A stretch of DNA of 64,000 nucleotides from JAWKZG01 sp041396125 (GTDB taxonomy: Bacteria > Pseudomonadota > Gammaproteobacteria > Competibacterales > Competibacteraceae): NCBI GenBank assembly GCA_041396125.1, contig JAWKZG010000023.1, positions 17,104-81,103 of the forward strand, read 5' to 3'. The first letter of the stretch is position 1, and each line of letters opens with the position of its first letter. Under the pieces are notes generated by a model that saw nothing but the letters and a program-made list of their open reading frames with translations, was not told where the DNA came from and did not search any database. The position numbers were made by a program, and so were the translations under genes. Positions 39,095 through 47,626 of the stretch are shown piece by piece.

Positions 39095-40093
39095 ATGCGT
39101 TCACGCCACCACCGCCTTGAATACGAAGTTGCACGAGGCTGGGAACAACTGCCCGAAGGCTGGTCCTTTACTGAAGTGGCAGGGGTTGCGGTCGATTCCA
39201 AAGATCAGGTGTATGTATTCTGCCGCGGCGAGCATCCACTGATCGTGTTCGATAAAGACGGTCATTTCATTACCGCCTGGGGCGAAGGCGTATTCACCAT
39301 ACCGCACGGTATTTTTATCGATCGGCAGGATCGCATCTATCTAACCGATTGCGGCGATCATACCGTGCGCGTCTACAACAGCGCCGGTGAGCAGCTGTGG
39401 ATGCTGGGCGAACCGGGCCAGGCTTCCGATACCGGCTTTGAAGTCGATGTCAGCCCGGTGCGTTATGCCGGTGGTCCGTTCAACCGCCTGACCAATGTCG
39501 CGGTCGTGCCGGACGGCGGACTGTATATCGCCGATGGCTACGGTAATGCCCAGGTGCATAAATTTTCCGCCACCGGCCAGCTGGAATTTTCCTGGGGCGA
39601 ACCAGGCAGCGGCCCCGGACAGTTCAATCTGCCGCACGGTATTGGGGTGGACAGCGCTGGCACCGTGTATGTGGCTGATCGCGAAAACTCACGGGTACAG
39701 CTGTTCAATGCGCAGGGTGAGTATTTACGCAGCTGGGATTTCGTCAATCGGCCCGATGATATTTTCATCGATGAGCAGGACAATCTTTATATCGCTGAAC
39801 TCGGTTTCCGCTCGGCCACTATCTCGCCGCCGCATTTCTGTTTCATGTCGCATCCGCCGGCCGGACATGATCCGATAGCCAAAGTCGGCATTTACGACCC
39901 GGACGGCACGCTGCAGCAATCCATTGGCGGCGAGGAGGAAATTCTGCCCGGCAATTTTATCGCGCCGCACGGCTTATGGGCGGATTCACGGGGTGATCTG
40001 TATGTTGGCGAGGTCGTGCTGGCCTCTGGTGCAGCAGCCCGGCTGGCACCCTTCAAGCCACATTGTTTCCAGAAGTTTATCCGCTCGGCCTGA
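39095..40093 (+). CDS. NHL-repeat beta-propeller protein
   Basis: A 332-aa protein with about six NHL repeats: FTEVAGVAVDSKDQVYVFCR, IPHGIFIDRQDRIYLTDCGD, RLTNVAVVPDGGLYIADGYG, LPHGIGVDSAGTVYVADREN and PHGLWADSRGDLYVGEV. These form a six-bladed propeller of the kind found in peptidylamidoglycolate lyases and many environmental bacterial proteins of unknown role. No signal peptide is seen, so it is probably cytoplasmic. The start is decided by an excellent AAAGGAGGA eight bases before the ATG. It begins 65 bases after the PgsB stop on the same strand, but the strong ribosome site and different character suggest a separate unit. Confidence 0.85.
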   Translation: MRSRHHRLEYEVARGWEQLPEGWSFTEVAGVAVDSKDQVYVFCRGEHPLIVFDKDGHFITAWGEGVFTIPHGIFIDRQDRIYLTDCGDHTVRVYNSAGEQLWMLGEPGQASDTGFEVDVSPVRYAGGPFNRLTNVAVVPDGGLYIADGYGNAQVHKFSATGQLEFSWGEPGSGPGQFNLPHGIGVDSAGTVYVADRENSRVQLFNAQGEYLRSWDFVNRPDDIFIDEQDNLYIAELGFRSATISPPHFCFMSHPPAGHDPIAKVGIYDPDGTLQQSIGGEEEILPGNFIAPHGLWADSRGDLYVGEVVLASGAAARLAPFKPHCFQKFIRSA

Positions 40094-40484
40094 CCAGCCG
40101 CTTGCCCTGCCGGCAATACCGGTCTGCGCTGCAGCCTCGCCACAGTACATTCGTGCAGACAGGCTGCAGCGCTCAGCAAGGGCAACAGAGTTAATAGTTT
40201 ATTGATTAATTTTCAAAAACTTAAAACAGATACAGCCGAGAGCTTTTTTTGCTGTATCTGTCGCCCTGGCAAGGCTGCAACGGGCCGCGCGAATTTGTCT
40301 CAGTCGGGTTGGCAGGTTATCCTACGCAACAGGTAGGGTAGTCCACGATTAACCCGCACAAAGCCGCATAGCCTGCGGTAAGCGTCTTAGTCGTTTTTCC
40401 CGCCTGTCGCGCTGTCAGCAACTTTCTTTGACAGCATCATCTCGTCATGAGCAGCCCGGCGCGAGGCTGCTCCAGGAGTACAAC
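40094..40484 (+). other. 391-base gap holding an inverted repeat and the FKBP promoter region
   Basis: No convincing gene. The 11-bp perfect inverted repeat described at 40226-40261 lies here, and the last 100 bases must contain the promoter of the FKBP gene. Nothing else stands out. Confidence 0.6.
40226..40261. repeat. Perfect 11-bp inverted repeat with a T-run in the loop
   Basis: ACAGATACAGC at 40226-40236 is matched exactly by GCTGTATCTGT at 40251-40261. The 14-base loop contains seven T residues. The T-run is inside the loop rather than after the stem, so it is not a normal intrinsic terminator. It may still stop transcription from the NHL gene, or be a protein-binding site. Confidence 0.7.
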
Positions 40485-40916
40485 ATGACCCAAGCTAAAT
40501 CAGGCGACACCGTCAGAGTCCACTACACCGGCACACTGAACAACGGCTCCCAGTTCGATTCATCCATTGGCCGCGAACCGCTCGAGGTCAAACTCGGCAG
40601 CGGCGCTGTCATTCCCGGCTTTGATGCCGCCCTGCAGGGCATGCAGGTAGGCGAATCAAAAACCGTCACCATCCCGGCCGAGCAGGCCTACGGCGAACAG
40701 CGCCCGGAAGCCTTGCAGGAATATCCCCGCTCGGCTCTGCCGGAAGACCTTGAGATCGAAGTCGGCATGCAATTGCAGGGGCAAATGCCAAACGGTCAGA
40801 GCGTTATGCTGGTTGTCGCCAATGTGAGCGATGAGATGGTACTGCTTGATGCCAATCATCCGCTGGCCGGACAGGATCTGACCTTCGACCTTGAGCTGGT
40901 TGAAATCATGCCCTAG
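40485..40916 (+). CDS. FKBP-type peptidyl-prolyl cis-trans isomerase (SlyD/FkpB type)
   Basis: A 143-aa cytoplasmic FKBP isomerase that speeds prolyl bond rotation during folding. The signature is complete: GDTVRVHYTGTLNNGSQFDS at residues 6-25, then EPLEVKLGSGAVIPGFDAAL, GMQVGESKTVTIPAEQAYGE, and an inserted flap domain (IEVGMQLQGQMPNGQSVML) before the closing LTFDLELVEI. This arrangement is that of the SlyD/FkpB branch, without SlyD's metal-binding tail. The ATG at 40485 is chosen over upstream in-frame starts because CCAGGAG lies six bases before it and the FKBP fold begins at once. A strong terminator follows at 40947-40984. Confidence 0.92.
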   Translation: MTQAKSGDTVRVHYTGTLNNGSQFDSSIGREPLEVKLGSGAVIPGFDAALQGMQVGESKTVTIPAEQAYGEQRPEALQEYPRSALPEDLEIEVGMQLQGQMPNGQSVMLVVANVSDEMVLLDANHPLAGQDLTFDLELVEIMP

Positions 40917-40946
40917 GCTGCACTGCCCAAGAAAACCTGTTAGCAG

Positions 40947-40984
40947 AAAACCTCCCGGTGGATACTCGACCGGGAGGTTTTTTT
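40947..40984 (+). terminator. Intrinsic terminator of the FKBP gene
   Basis: AAAACCTCCCGGT (40947-40959) pairs with ACCGGGAGGTTTT (from 40969), leaving a 9-base loop. The T-run from 40978 to 40984 follows the stem. The A-run before the stem means it could also work on the minus strand. Confidence 0.92.
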
Positions 40985-41052
40985 ATGCTGGCCAGAACAC
41001 ATCCTAAGGGCAGCAAGTCACATTAAATGATTGCCGAAAAGAGGAACAGATA

Positions 41053-42297
41053 ATGAAAATTGTCGCGTGTGAACCGCATATTGTTGCCGTACCGCCGCCC
41101 CATATCGGCGGCATGTACTGGATATTTGTCATACTGCGGACCGATTGTGGCATCGAAGGCGTCGGGGAAGTCTATGCTTCTACCTTCCACCCGACCGTCA
41201 TGCAGGCGGCTATTAATGATGTGTTTGAGCGTTATCTTAAAGGCCACGATCCGCACCATATTGAACGCTTCTTCCGTGAAGCTTACTCCAGTGGTTTCAC
41301 CCAGCGCCCTGATCTGACCATGATGGGTGTTGTCAGCGGGCTGGAAATGGCGTGCTGGGACATCATCGGCAAATCGGCCAATAAACCGGTTTATGAGCTG
41401 ATTGGCGGCAAAGTGCACGATAAACTGCGCTCGTATACGTATCTTTATCCGCAAAACAGCGCGGGCGAGTACGATTACGACAATGTCGAGCTGGCCGTTG
41501 AGTGCGCTGTGCGCTGTATGGAGCAGGGCTTTACCGCCATTAAATTTGACCCGGCAGGCCCTTACAGCGCTTATTCCGGCCATCAGATTTCGCTGGAGGC
41601 GCTGGATAAATCCGCCACTTTCTGTCGCCGTATTCGCGAAGCGGTCGGCAATCATTGCGATCTGCTGTTCGGCACTCACGGCCAGATGACGCCCGCCTCC
41701 GCTATTCGTCTGGCCAGACGGCTGGAGCCTTATGATCCACTGTGGTTTGAAGAACCGGTCCCGCCGGGTCAGGCTGAAGCCATGTCCCGGGTAGCCGCCA
41801 AAACCAGCATCCCGATTGCTACCGGCGAGCGCCTGACCACCAAATACGAGTTCCACGAACTGCTCCGGCAAGGTGCAGCTTCCATTCTGCAAATGAACCT
41901 GGGTCGGGTGGGCGGCATTCTGGAAGGCAAAAAAATCGCGGCAATTGCCGAAGCGTTTTACGCCCAGATTGCACCGCATCTGTACAACGGTCCGGTCGGC
42001 GCGGCAGCCAGTATCCAGCTGGCGACAGCGACGCCGAACTTCTTGATTCAGGAAAGCATCATGACCTGGGAGGGTTTCCATGCTGACGTTCTGCAGGAAA
42101 AAATAGAATGGCAGGATGGCTATATCATTCCCTCGACCAGGCCAGGTCTGGGCGTCGAGCTGAATATGGATGTGGTTAAAGCCTATTCACCATACACTGG
42201 CAGCAAACTGCACTTGTCGATGGATGCCAAACCGTATGACGTCAAAGCGCAGTCGTCGCAGGCCTGGAAACAAGCACCGCAGCGATCCACAGAGTAA
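41053..42297 (+). CDS. Mandelate racemase/muconate lactonizing enzyme family protein (enolase superfamily)
   Basis: A 414-aa enolase-superfamily acid-sugar dehydratase-like enzyme. Such enzymes abstract the proton alpha to a carboxylate, and many dehydrate sugar acids such as galactonate. The capping-domain start MKIVACEPHIVAVPPP, the barrel motif GFTAIKFDPAGPY (Lys-x-Lys strand variant), WFEEPVPPGQ, IATGERL and APHLYNGPV are all visible. The two Glu metal ligands (EEP and GER) and the catalytic His (APH) are present. The first metal-ligand position reads LLFGTHGQMT, lacking the usual Asp of the DANG-type motif. It is cotranscribed with the GMC oxidoreductase 16 bases downstream. GAGGAA precedes the ATG. 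Confidence 0.9.
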   Translation: MKIVACEPHIVAVPPPHIGGMYWIFVILRTDCGIEGVGEVYASTFHPTVMQAAINDVFERYLKGHDPHHIERFFREAYSSGFTQRPDLTMMGVVSGLEMACWDIIGKSANKPVYELIGGKVHDKLRSYTYLYPQNSAGEYDYDNVELAVECAVRCMEQGFTAIKFDPAGPYSAYSGHQISLEALDKSATFCRRIREAVGNHCDLLFGTHGQMTPASAIRLARRLEPYDPLWFEEPVPPGQAEAMSRVAAKTSIPIATGERLTTKYEFHELLRQGAASILQMNLGRVGGILEGKKIAAIAEAFYAQIAPHLYNGPVGAAASIQLATATPNFLIQESIMTWEGFHADVLQEKIEWQDGYIIPSTRPGLGVELNMDVVKAYSPYTGSKLHLSMDAKPYDVKAQSSQAWKQAPQRSTE

Positions 42298-42313
42298 ATC
42301 CCGCAGACGCCCT

Positions 42314-43930
42314 ATGGATTACGATTTTATTATTGTTGGTGCCGGCTCTGCCGGCTGCATCCTGGCAGATCGTCTGAGCGAGTCAGGCCGGTATACTGTG
42401 CTGGTGCTGGAAGCAGGCGGTAAAGACCGTTCGCTCTGGCTCAAACTGCCGGTCGGATTTGCCAAAACCTACTATAACCCCCAGTACAACTATGGATACT
42501 ACAGCGAGCCCGAAGCAGCGCTGGGCGGGCGCAGAATATACACGCCACGGGGTAAGGTACAGGGCGGCTCCGGCTCCATCAACGCCATGATCTATGTGCG
42601 CGGTCAGCCGGCTGATTTTGATGACTGGGCCGCCGCCGGCAATACCGGCTGGTCTTACCGGGACGTACTGCCTTATTTCAAAAAACTCGAATGCCATCCA
42701 GCGGGCGATACAGATTTTCGCGCCGGACAAGGGAAAATCGGCATCACGCCAATGAAAGATGGCGCTCATCGGCTCTGTGATTACTATCTGCAAGGTGCTG
42801 CACAGCTGGGCTATCCGCTGAATGACGACTTCAACGGCTCGCACTTTGAAGGCGCTGGCATCTACGAGGCCAATATCCGTAACGGGCAGCGTGATTCCAG
42901 TAATACGGCTTATCTGAAACCCGCCTTGCAACGGCCCAATTTGCAGATCGAGCATTTTTGCACCGCCGAAAAACTGCTGTTCGATGCGCAGAAACGGGTC
43001 ACTGCCGTCCAGGTACACCAGGGAGAGCACAGCAAAACCTTTCGCGCCAGACGGGAAGTGATTCTGGCCGCCGGGGCCGTTGATTCGCCCAAGTTACTGC
43101 AATTATCCGGCATCGCCGACCAGGCATTGCTGGCCAAACACCACATTCCGGTGCTGCAGCACGCACCGGCAGTAGGCCGGAATCTGCAGGATCACCTGTG
43201 TGCAAGTTATTATTACCGGGCGAACATCAGAACCCTGAATGATGACTTCCGGTCACTGTGGGGTCTGCTCAGGGCGGGTTTACAGTATATCCTGCGCCGG
43301 CGCGGCCCACTGGCTTTGAGCGTGAACCAGGCAGGCGGTTTTTTTAAGGGCGACGGGAACGAAGCACAACCCAATATTCAGCTGTATTTCAATCCGATGT
43401 CGTACCAGATTCCGAAAACAGGCAAAGTCAAACTGAAACCCGAGCCTTATTCCGGTTTTCTGCTGGCCTTTAACCCCTGTCGTCCCAGCAGCACGGGGCA
43501 AATCGAACTGGCTTCAGCCGATCCGCGCGCCGCCGCTCTGATCAGGCCGAATTACCTGGCGACGGATCGCGATATCCGGGAAGTGCTACAGGGCAGCAGG
43601 CTGATTCGCAAACTGATGCAGGCACCCGCCTTGCAGAACATCACTGCAGCGGAAGTTCTGCCGGGCATACAGGTGGATGACGACGCCGGCATGCTGCAAT
43701 ACTTTCGCGACAACTGCGGCTCGATCTACCACCTTTGCGGTACCTGCCGCATGGGGCCGGACCCTCACAGTGCCGTAGTTGACAGCCGTTTACGGGTACA
43801 TGATGTACACGGCTTGCGGGTAGTGGATGCCTCGATTTTCCCTAACATTACCTCCGGCAATATTAATGCACCGGTCATGATGGTGGCGGAAAAAGGCGCA
43901 GACATGATTCTGCAGGATAATCACCGCTAA
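42314..43930 (+). CDS. GMC family FAD-dependent oxidoreductase (choline dehydrogenase-like)
   Basis: A 538-aa flavoprotein oxidising an alcohol group of an organic substrate. The ADP-binding fold opens the protein (DFIIVGAGSAGCILADRLSE), followed by LVLEAGG. The GMC signatures appear as GKVQGGSGSINAMIYVRG and GAVDSPKLLQLSGIA. The active-site His lies in SIYHLCGTCRMG, and the second residue, usually His or Asn, is Asn in SGNINAPVMMVAEK. The ATG at 42314 is used because the Rossmann motif starts four residues later; the open frame upstream only overlaps the preceding gene. With the enolase-superfamily gene it forms a two-gene unit that ends in a strong bidirectional terminator, suggesting a short sugar-acid or polyol pathway. 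Confidence 0.93.
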   Translation: MDYDFIIVGAGSAGCILADRLSESGRYTVLVLEAGGKDRSLWLKLPVGFAKTYYNPQYNYGYYSEPEAALGGRRIYTPRGKVQGGSGSINAMIYVRGQPADFDDWAAAGNTGWSYRDVLPYFKKLECHPAGDTDFRAGQGKIGITPMKDGAHRLCDYYLQGAAQLGYPLNDDFNGSHFEGAGIYEANIRNGQRDSSNTAYLKPALQRPNLQIEHFCTAEKLLFDAQKRVTAVQVHQGEHSKTFRARREVILAAGAVDSPKLLQLSGIADQALLAKHHIPVLQHAPAVGRNLQDHLCASYYYRANIRTLNDDFRSLWGLLRAGLQYILRRRGPLALSVNQAGGFFKGDGNEAQPNIQLYFNPMSYQIPKTGKVKLKPEPYSGFLLAFNPCRPSSTGQIELASADPRAAALIRPNYLATDRDIREVLQGSRLIRKLMQAPALQNITAAEVLPGIQVDDDAGMLQYFRDNCGSIYHLCGTCRMGPDPHSAVVDSRLRVHDVHGLRVVDASIFPNITSGNINAPVMMVAEKGADMILQDNHR

Positions 43931-43960
43931 TATTTTCAGAATCGAAATTCTCAGGGTCGA

Positions 43961-43988
43961 AAAAAAACCTCCTGAACGGAGGTTTTTT
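43961..43988. terminator. Bidirectional intrinsic terminator
   Basis: AAAAAACCTCC pairs with GGAGGTTTTTT around a five-base loop. The T-run ends the GMC unit on the plus strand, and the A-run gives a T-run on the minus strand for the DctP gene converging from 44029. Confidence 0.92.
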
Positions 43989-43991
43989 AAA

Positions 43992-44015
43992 ATCCGCAGT
44001 TAATAAACTGCGGAT
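43992..44015 (-). terminator. Second hairpin at the DctP 3' end
   Basis: ATCCGCAGTT (43992-44001) and AACTGCGGAT (44006-44015) form a 10-bp stem with a four-base loop, immediately after the DctP stop on the minus strand. It stacks against the bidirectional terminator and probably protects or ends the DctP message. Confidence 0.7.
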
Positions 44016-44028
44016 AAACAGGGCTGGA

Positions 44029-45084
44029 TTATTTCAGATAACCGACATCGCCCCATTTGGCGTACTCTGCCCGAAAAGCGGTATAGGCATCGTAGATACG
44101 CTTGAAGTTTTCATCCTTGGCAGCTTCTTCTGCAGCGGTTTCATCCCAGGCCTGACGGAATGCTTCGATGAATTCCGGCGGCCATTTATGGATGGTTACG
44201 CCTTTGCTTTCATGGAAAGCAACTGCGGCACCCTGGGCTGCTTCGGCCTGCGCCATGCTCCACACATTGGCTTCACCGCAGGCTATTTCCAGGATTTTCT
44301 GGTTGGCCGGTGACAGCGCATTCCATTTATCCATATTGACGATGATTTCGAGGGTGGAAGCCTGCTGGTGCCAGCCGGGGAAGTAATTGTGCTTGGCGAT
44401 CTGGTAAAAACCGAGGTTTTTATCCAGACTGGGGTAGGAAAATTCCGTGGCGTCAATGGAACCCAGCTCCAGGGCGGGGTAAATATCGCCAGGGCTGAGC
44501 AATTGGGTTGATACGCCAAGCTTTTGCATGGCTTTGCCACCCAGACCATAAAAGCGCATCTTCAGGCCTTTCAGATCATCCAGCGTGTTGATCTCTTTGC
44601 GAAACCAACCGGAGGACTCGGCCACCACAATACCGCAGAGCATACCCTTGACGTTGTACTTGGCGTATTCTTCTGCGTACAACTTGGCACCACTGCCAGC
44701 GACCATCCAGGCAAGATATTCATTGACGCCAGGGCCGAAAGGCACGGAACCAAAAAACGTGACATGCGGTAATTTACCGGCATGAAAACCCGCCGAGGTA
44801 TAGGAAGCATCCACTGAACCGACCGAGACAGCGTCAAAAACCCCCAGCGCAGGTACCAGCGCGTTCGGCTCGTAAAATTTGATATCGAATTTGCCATCCG
44901 ACATGGTCTTGACATTATCCAGCACGCGGACAATGTTTTGCCCCAGTTCGGCCAGGGTGCTGGCGTAGGAACTTGCCAGTTTCCAACGCACCCGTTCTTG
45001 CGCCTGGGCTTGTCCCAAAGTCATCATAAAACCGCCAGCCAGACCGACCAGCAACGCTTTTTTAATATAGCTATTTAGTTGCAT
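44029..45084 (-). CDS. TRAP transporter solute-binding protein (DctP family)
   Basis: A 351-aa periplasmic binding protein with a Sec signal peptide (KKALLVGLAGGFMMTLGQAQAQ). The DctP fold is clear: RVRWKLASSYASTLAELG at the N-terminus, the lobe motif SSGWFRKEINTLDDLKGLKM with the Arg that pairs with the ligand carboxylate, then FYGLGGKAMQKLGVS and the SIDATEFSYPSLDKNLGFYQ dimer/ligand segment. The Phe-rich PSLD/NYFPGWHQ region is that of the family binding 2-oxo or aromatic acids; the ligand is not assignable. The protein resembles the one at 54654. It is downstream of a PucG-like aminotransferase and a voltage-sensor-like protein on the same strand. The matching permeases are probably those at 48577-50718. 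Confidence 0.9.
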   Translation of the reverse strand: MQLNSYIKKALLVGLAGGFMMTLGQAQAQERVRWKLASSYASTLAELGQNIVRVLDNVKTMSDGKFDIKFYEPNALVPALGVFDAVSVGSVDASYTSAGFHAGKLPHVTFFGSVPFGPGVNEYLAWMVAGSGAKLYAEEYAKYNVKGMLCGIVVAESSGWFRKEINTLDDLKGLKMRFYGLGGKAMQKLGVSTQLLSPGDIYPALELGSIDATEFSYPSLDKNLGFYQIAKHNYFPGWHQQASTLEIIVNMDKWNALSPANQKILEIACGEANVWSMAQAEAAQGAAVAFHESKGVTIHKWPPEFIEAFRQAWDETAAEEAAKDENFKRIYDAYTAFRAEYAKWGDVGYLK

Positions 45085-45227
45085 AAACTCCTCACAGGAT
45101 ATCCAGGATTAACCCAAAAATTTATTGTAATGCTGTCAGCCCCGCCCATCTGCCGAACGAGACCTGCTTTTACTATAGAACAGTTTGCTGCAATTGCCAG
45201 AATATTCAGCCACCGGAGCGGCCCGAA

Positions 45228-46118
45228 TTACTCGCGCTCGGCAATTAATTGCTCCAGCTCACGGATCTTGGTCTGTATTTCAGCCAGTTCATCCAGTTTG
45301 TGCTGTTCACGCTCGCGCAGGGTCGCCAGATATTTTTCCGGATTGCGATGCAAGATCCGTTCAATCAGATTAAATAATAAGGCCAGACGTTGCGCCCGCA
45401 GCAATAAACCGCGCAAGCGGTAAGCCCGTGCCAGTTTGCCGGCTTTGGCCAGCCGCAGCATGCGAAACAGCCGTAGCGAGCGCAAAAAGCCCACTAATGG
45501 CAGCACAATAATAACAATATTGATCCAGTTTTTTTTGCAATAATCCAGCTTCTTGCGTGCGACCGAAAACAGGACGATGAACTCGGCCGCAAATGCCGTC
45601 CAGATCAGCGCTGTTGTATGGTGCAAGGCCAGTGCCAATGCCTGCGATTGCTCGAGTTGCTTGGTCATCAGCAGCTCGACCGCCATTACCGGCAAAATCA
45701 ACAGGGTAATGACCAGCATGGGCAGCGTGAACTTGAACTCCAGCCGCGTAAACAGATCATGCGTGCAAACCTGCCAGCCCAGCCGTGGCAGCCAGATCCG
45801 GTCTGCCGGCCAGGCCGGACTGATGGTCATGCGCGCAGGCGGTATCAGACAAATCAGCAAACAGCGCAAACCCGCCGCTTTCAAGCTATCCCGCGCCTGC
45901 GCCAGACTGCTGATGGCTTCCAGGGCAATCGCACCCCATAATGCCAGGAGAATACCGGTCAGCCAGGGGTTGGCCAGATAGTCTTCGCTGATATGATCAG
46001 AAATGCCACCATGCGGCAGCACCTGTGCAACTGTGACTAAAAACAGGCTGCCAAACCAGAATCCTGCCTCGGCCCGCCAGCTTGTCGCCTGCTGTTCTAT
46101 AATCAAATTTTCATCCAT
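45228..46118 (-). CDS. Voltage-sensor-like ion-channel family membrane protein without a pore signature
   Basis: A 296-aa membrane protein with about six helices (FWFGSLFLVTVAQVL, PWLTGILLALWGAIALEAIS, FTLPMLVITLLILPVMAVEL, TALIWTAFAAEFIVLFSVA, NIVIIVLPLVGFL). An S4-like helix with Arg or Lys every third residue follows (FLRSLRLFRMLRLAKAGKLA), then a cytoplasmic coiled coil (REREQHKLDELAEIQTKIRE). This is the pattern of the voltage-sensing part of the ion-transport superfamily. No TVGYG-type selectivity filter or second pore helix is present, so it is not a normal potassium channel. Its ATG directly follows the TAA of the PucG-like gene, with no gap, so the two are cotranscribed. Confidence 0.75.
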   Translation of the reverse strand: MDENLIIEQQATSWRAEAGFWFGSLFLVTVAQVLPHGGISDHISEDYLANPWLTGILLALWGAIALEAISSLAQARDSLKAAGLRCLLICLIPPARMTISPAWPADRIWLPRLGWQVCTHDLFTRLEFKFTLPMLVITLLILPVMAVELLMTKQLEQSQALALALHHTTALIWTAFAAEFIVLFSVARKKLDYCKKNWINIVIIVLPLVGFLRSLRLFRMLRLAKAGKLARAYRLRGLLLRAQRLALLFNLIERILHRNPEKYLATLREREQHKLDELAEIQTKIRELEQLIAERE

Positions 46119-47369
46119 TTAACTGGCTGCTTCAGCACTCCGATAAACTGCCAGCGCCGCATCTACGCCCTCGCCTGGCGGCGCCCGGTAGCCCTGCTGA
46201 CGCAGAACGGTTTCCAGTGCGTTCAGACAGATCAGTACATTTTCTTTGCGACAGGCATAACCCATCGTGCCGATACGCCAGATCTTGCCGTGCAGCGGGC
46301 CAAACGAGGTGCCGATTTCAATGCCGAAATCGTTTAACAGACTGTGCCGCACGGCTTCCCCCTGCACATTCGACGGAATGACAACGCCCGTAACATTCGG
46401 CATTTTATAGCGCTGATCACCGAACAGACTTAGTCCCATCGCCTGCAGACCGGCACTTAAAGCCCTGCTAGCCAGCGCATGCCGTGCAAAGACCTGGTGC
46501 AGACCTTCCTGCAGCACGATGCGGGCGCATTCACGGGCGGCATACAGCATGGTGGTCGCTTCGGTGTGATGATTAAGCCGTTTATCACTCCAGTAATCCA
46601 TCAGCATGGCCAGATCGAAATAATTGGAATGTACCCGACGGCCCGGCCCCGGCGTAAATCCGGGCGGCTGGATACCCTGTTCGATATGCTTGCGTCGCAG
46701 CACTTCGGTTTCGACCCGCTCATTGAACGTGACCGGCGCACTACCGGACGGTCCGCTCAGACATTTCTGCAGACCGGCACTGCAGGCATCGATCTGCCAG
46801 GCATCGATGGGCAGATCCATGCCGACAATCGACGCGGTCGCATCGACATACAACAAGGCATCGTACTGACGGCAAATAGCCCCCAGTTCAGCCAGCGGTT
46901 GCGCCATAGTGGTCGAGGTATCACCCTGACACACCGCAACCAGCTTGGGCCGGTGCTGCTTGATCGCCTGTTCGATCTGCTGTGGCTCGAAGACCGTCCC
47001 CCACTCGGTTTCCAGGGTGACAACCTGCGCGCCGCAGCGTCCGGCGATTTCGGTTTTAAGATGGCCAAAACGGCCAAAAATCGGTACCAGAACCGTATCG
47101 CCCGGCTCAATCAATGAGACCAGTACCGCTTCGATAGCGGAACGCGCGGTGCCGTCGATCAGGAAGGTCCAGCGGTTATCCGTCTGGAAAATCTGCCGGT
47201 ACAGCACCATGGTTTCGTTCATGTAGGCGGTAAAAGCGGGGTCGAACTGCCCCAGCAGCTGCGCCGACATGGCGCGCAGCACACGCGGGTCAGCCGTTAT
47301 CGGCCCAGGCCCCATCAACAGTCGTGGTGGTGGATTAAGTTCGTCGAAAATTTGCGTTTGATCAGTCAT
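46119..47369 (-). CDS. pucG: PucG-like ureidoglycine/alanine-glyoxylate aminotransferase
   Basis: A 416-aa fold-type I PLP aminotransferase. Landmarks are LLMGPGPITADPRVLRAM at the start, FLIDGTARSAIEAVL, VPIFGRFGHLKTEIA, YVDATASIVGMDLPID and the PLP-lysine segment CSAGLQKCLSGPSGSAP near residue 200. The C-terminal domain has GKIWRIGTMGYACRKENVL. GLQKCLSGPSG and the overall pattern fit PucG, which moves an amino group between (S)-ureidoglycine and glyoxylate in purine breakdown; close relatives use alanine or serine with glyoxylate. The neighbouring DUF2877 (AllH-like) gene and the HpxW-like gene at 55944 support ureide or oxamate catabolism. Confidence 0.82.
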   Translation of the reverse strand: MTDQTQIFDELNPPPRLLMGPGPITADPRVLRAMSAQLLGQFDPAFTAYMNETMVLYRQIFQTDNRWTFLIDGTARSAIEAVLVSLIEPGDTVLVPIFGRFGHLKTEIAGRCGAQVVTLETEWGTVFEPQQIEQAIKQHRPKLVAVCQGDTSTTMAQPLAELGAICRQYDALLYVDATASIVGMDLPIDAWQIDACSAGLQKCLSGPSGSAPVTFNERVETEVLRRKHIEQGIQPPGFTPGPGRRVHSNYFDLAMLMDYWSDKRLNHHTEATTMLYAARECARIVLQEGLHQVFARHALASRALSAGLQAMGLSLFGDQRYKMPNVTGVVIPSNVQGEAVRHSLLNDFGIEIGTSFGPLHGKIWRIGTMGYACRKENVLICLNALETVLRQQGYRAPPGEGVDAALAVYRSAEAAS

Positions 47370-47626
47370 AATTAATTATGTTCAGGTTCGGGTCCGGATC
47401 GCCAATAAGGTGCCGGCATGTGGTTTGAAAAATGCCTCACAGGGCTTGAGCATGCCTCTTAATCCTGCACTATGCTCACCCAAAGGAGCTACCGCAGGCA
47501 TTATTCTGTTTTCCGGCAGCCAGGTACGGGCATGCATTATGGCATTCTAAAATCGCCGGGACAGACGCTCATAACAAACGCTGCGGCTTATTAAAAACCA
47601 AGCAGGATACGGTTACAACCACGTTC
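47370..47626. promoter_or_regulatory. Divergent promoter region between the PucG-like and AllH-like genes
   Basis: These 257 bases separate two divergent starts and must hold both promoters. I see no clear inverted repeat or consensus -10/-35 pair, and no regulator gene is adjacent. Confidence 0.5.
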
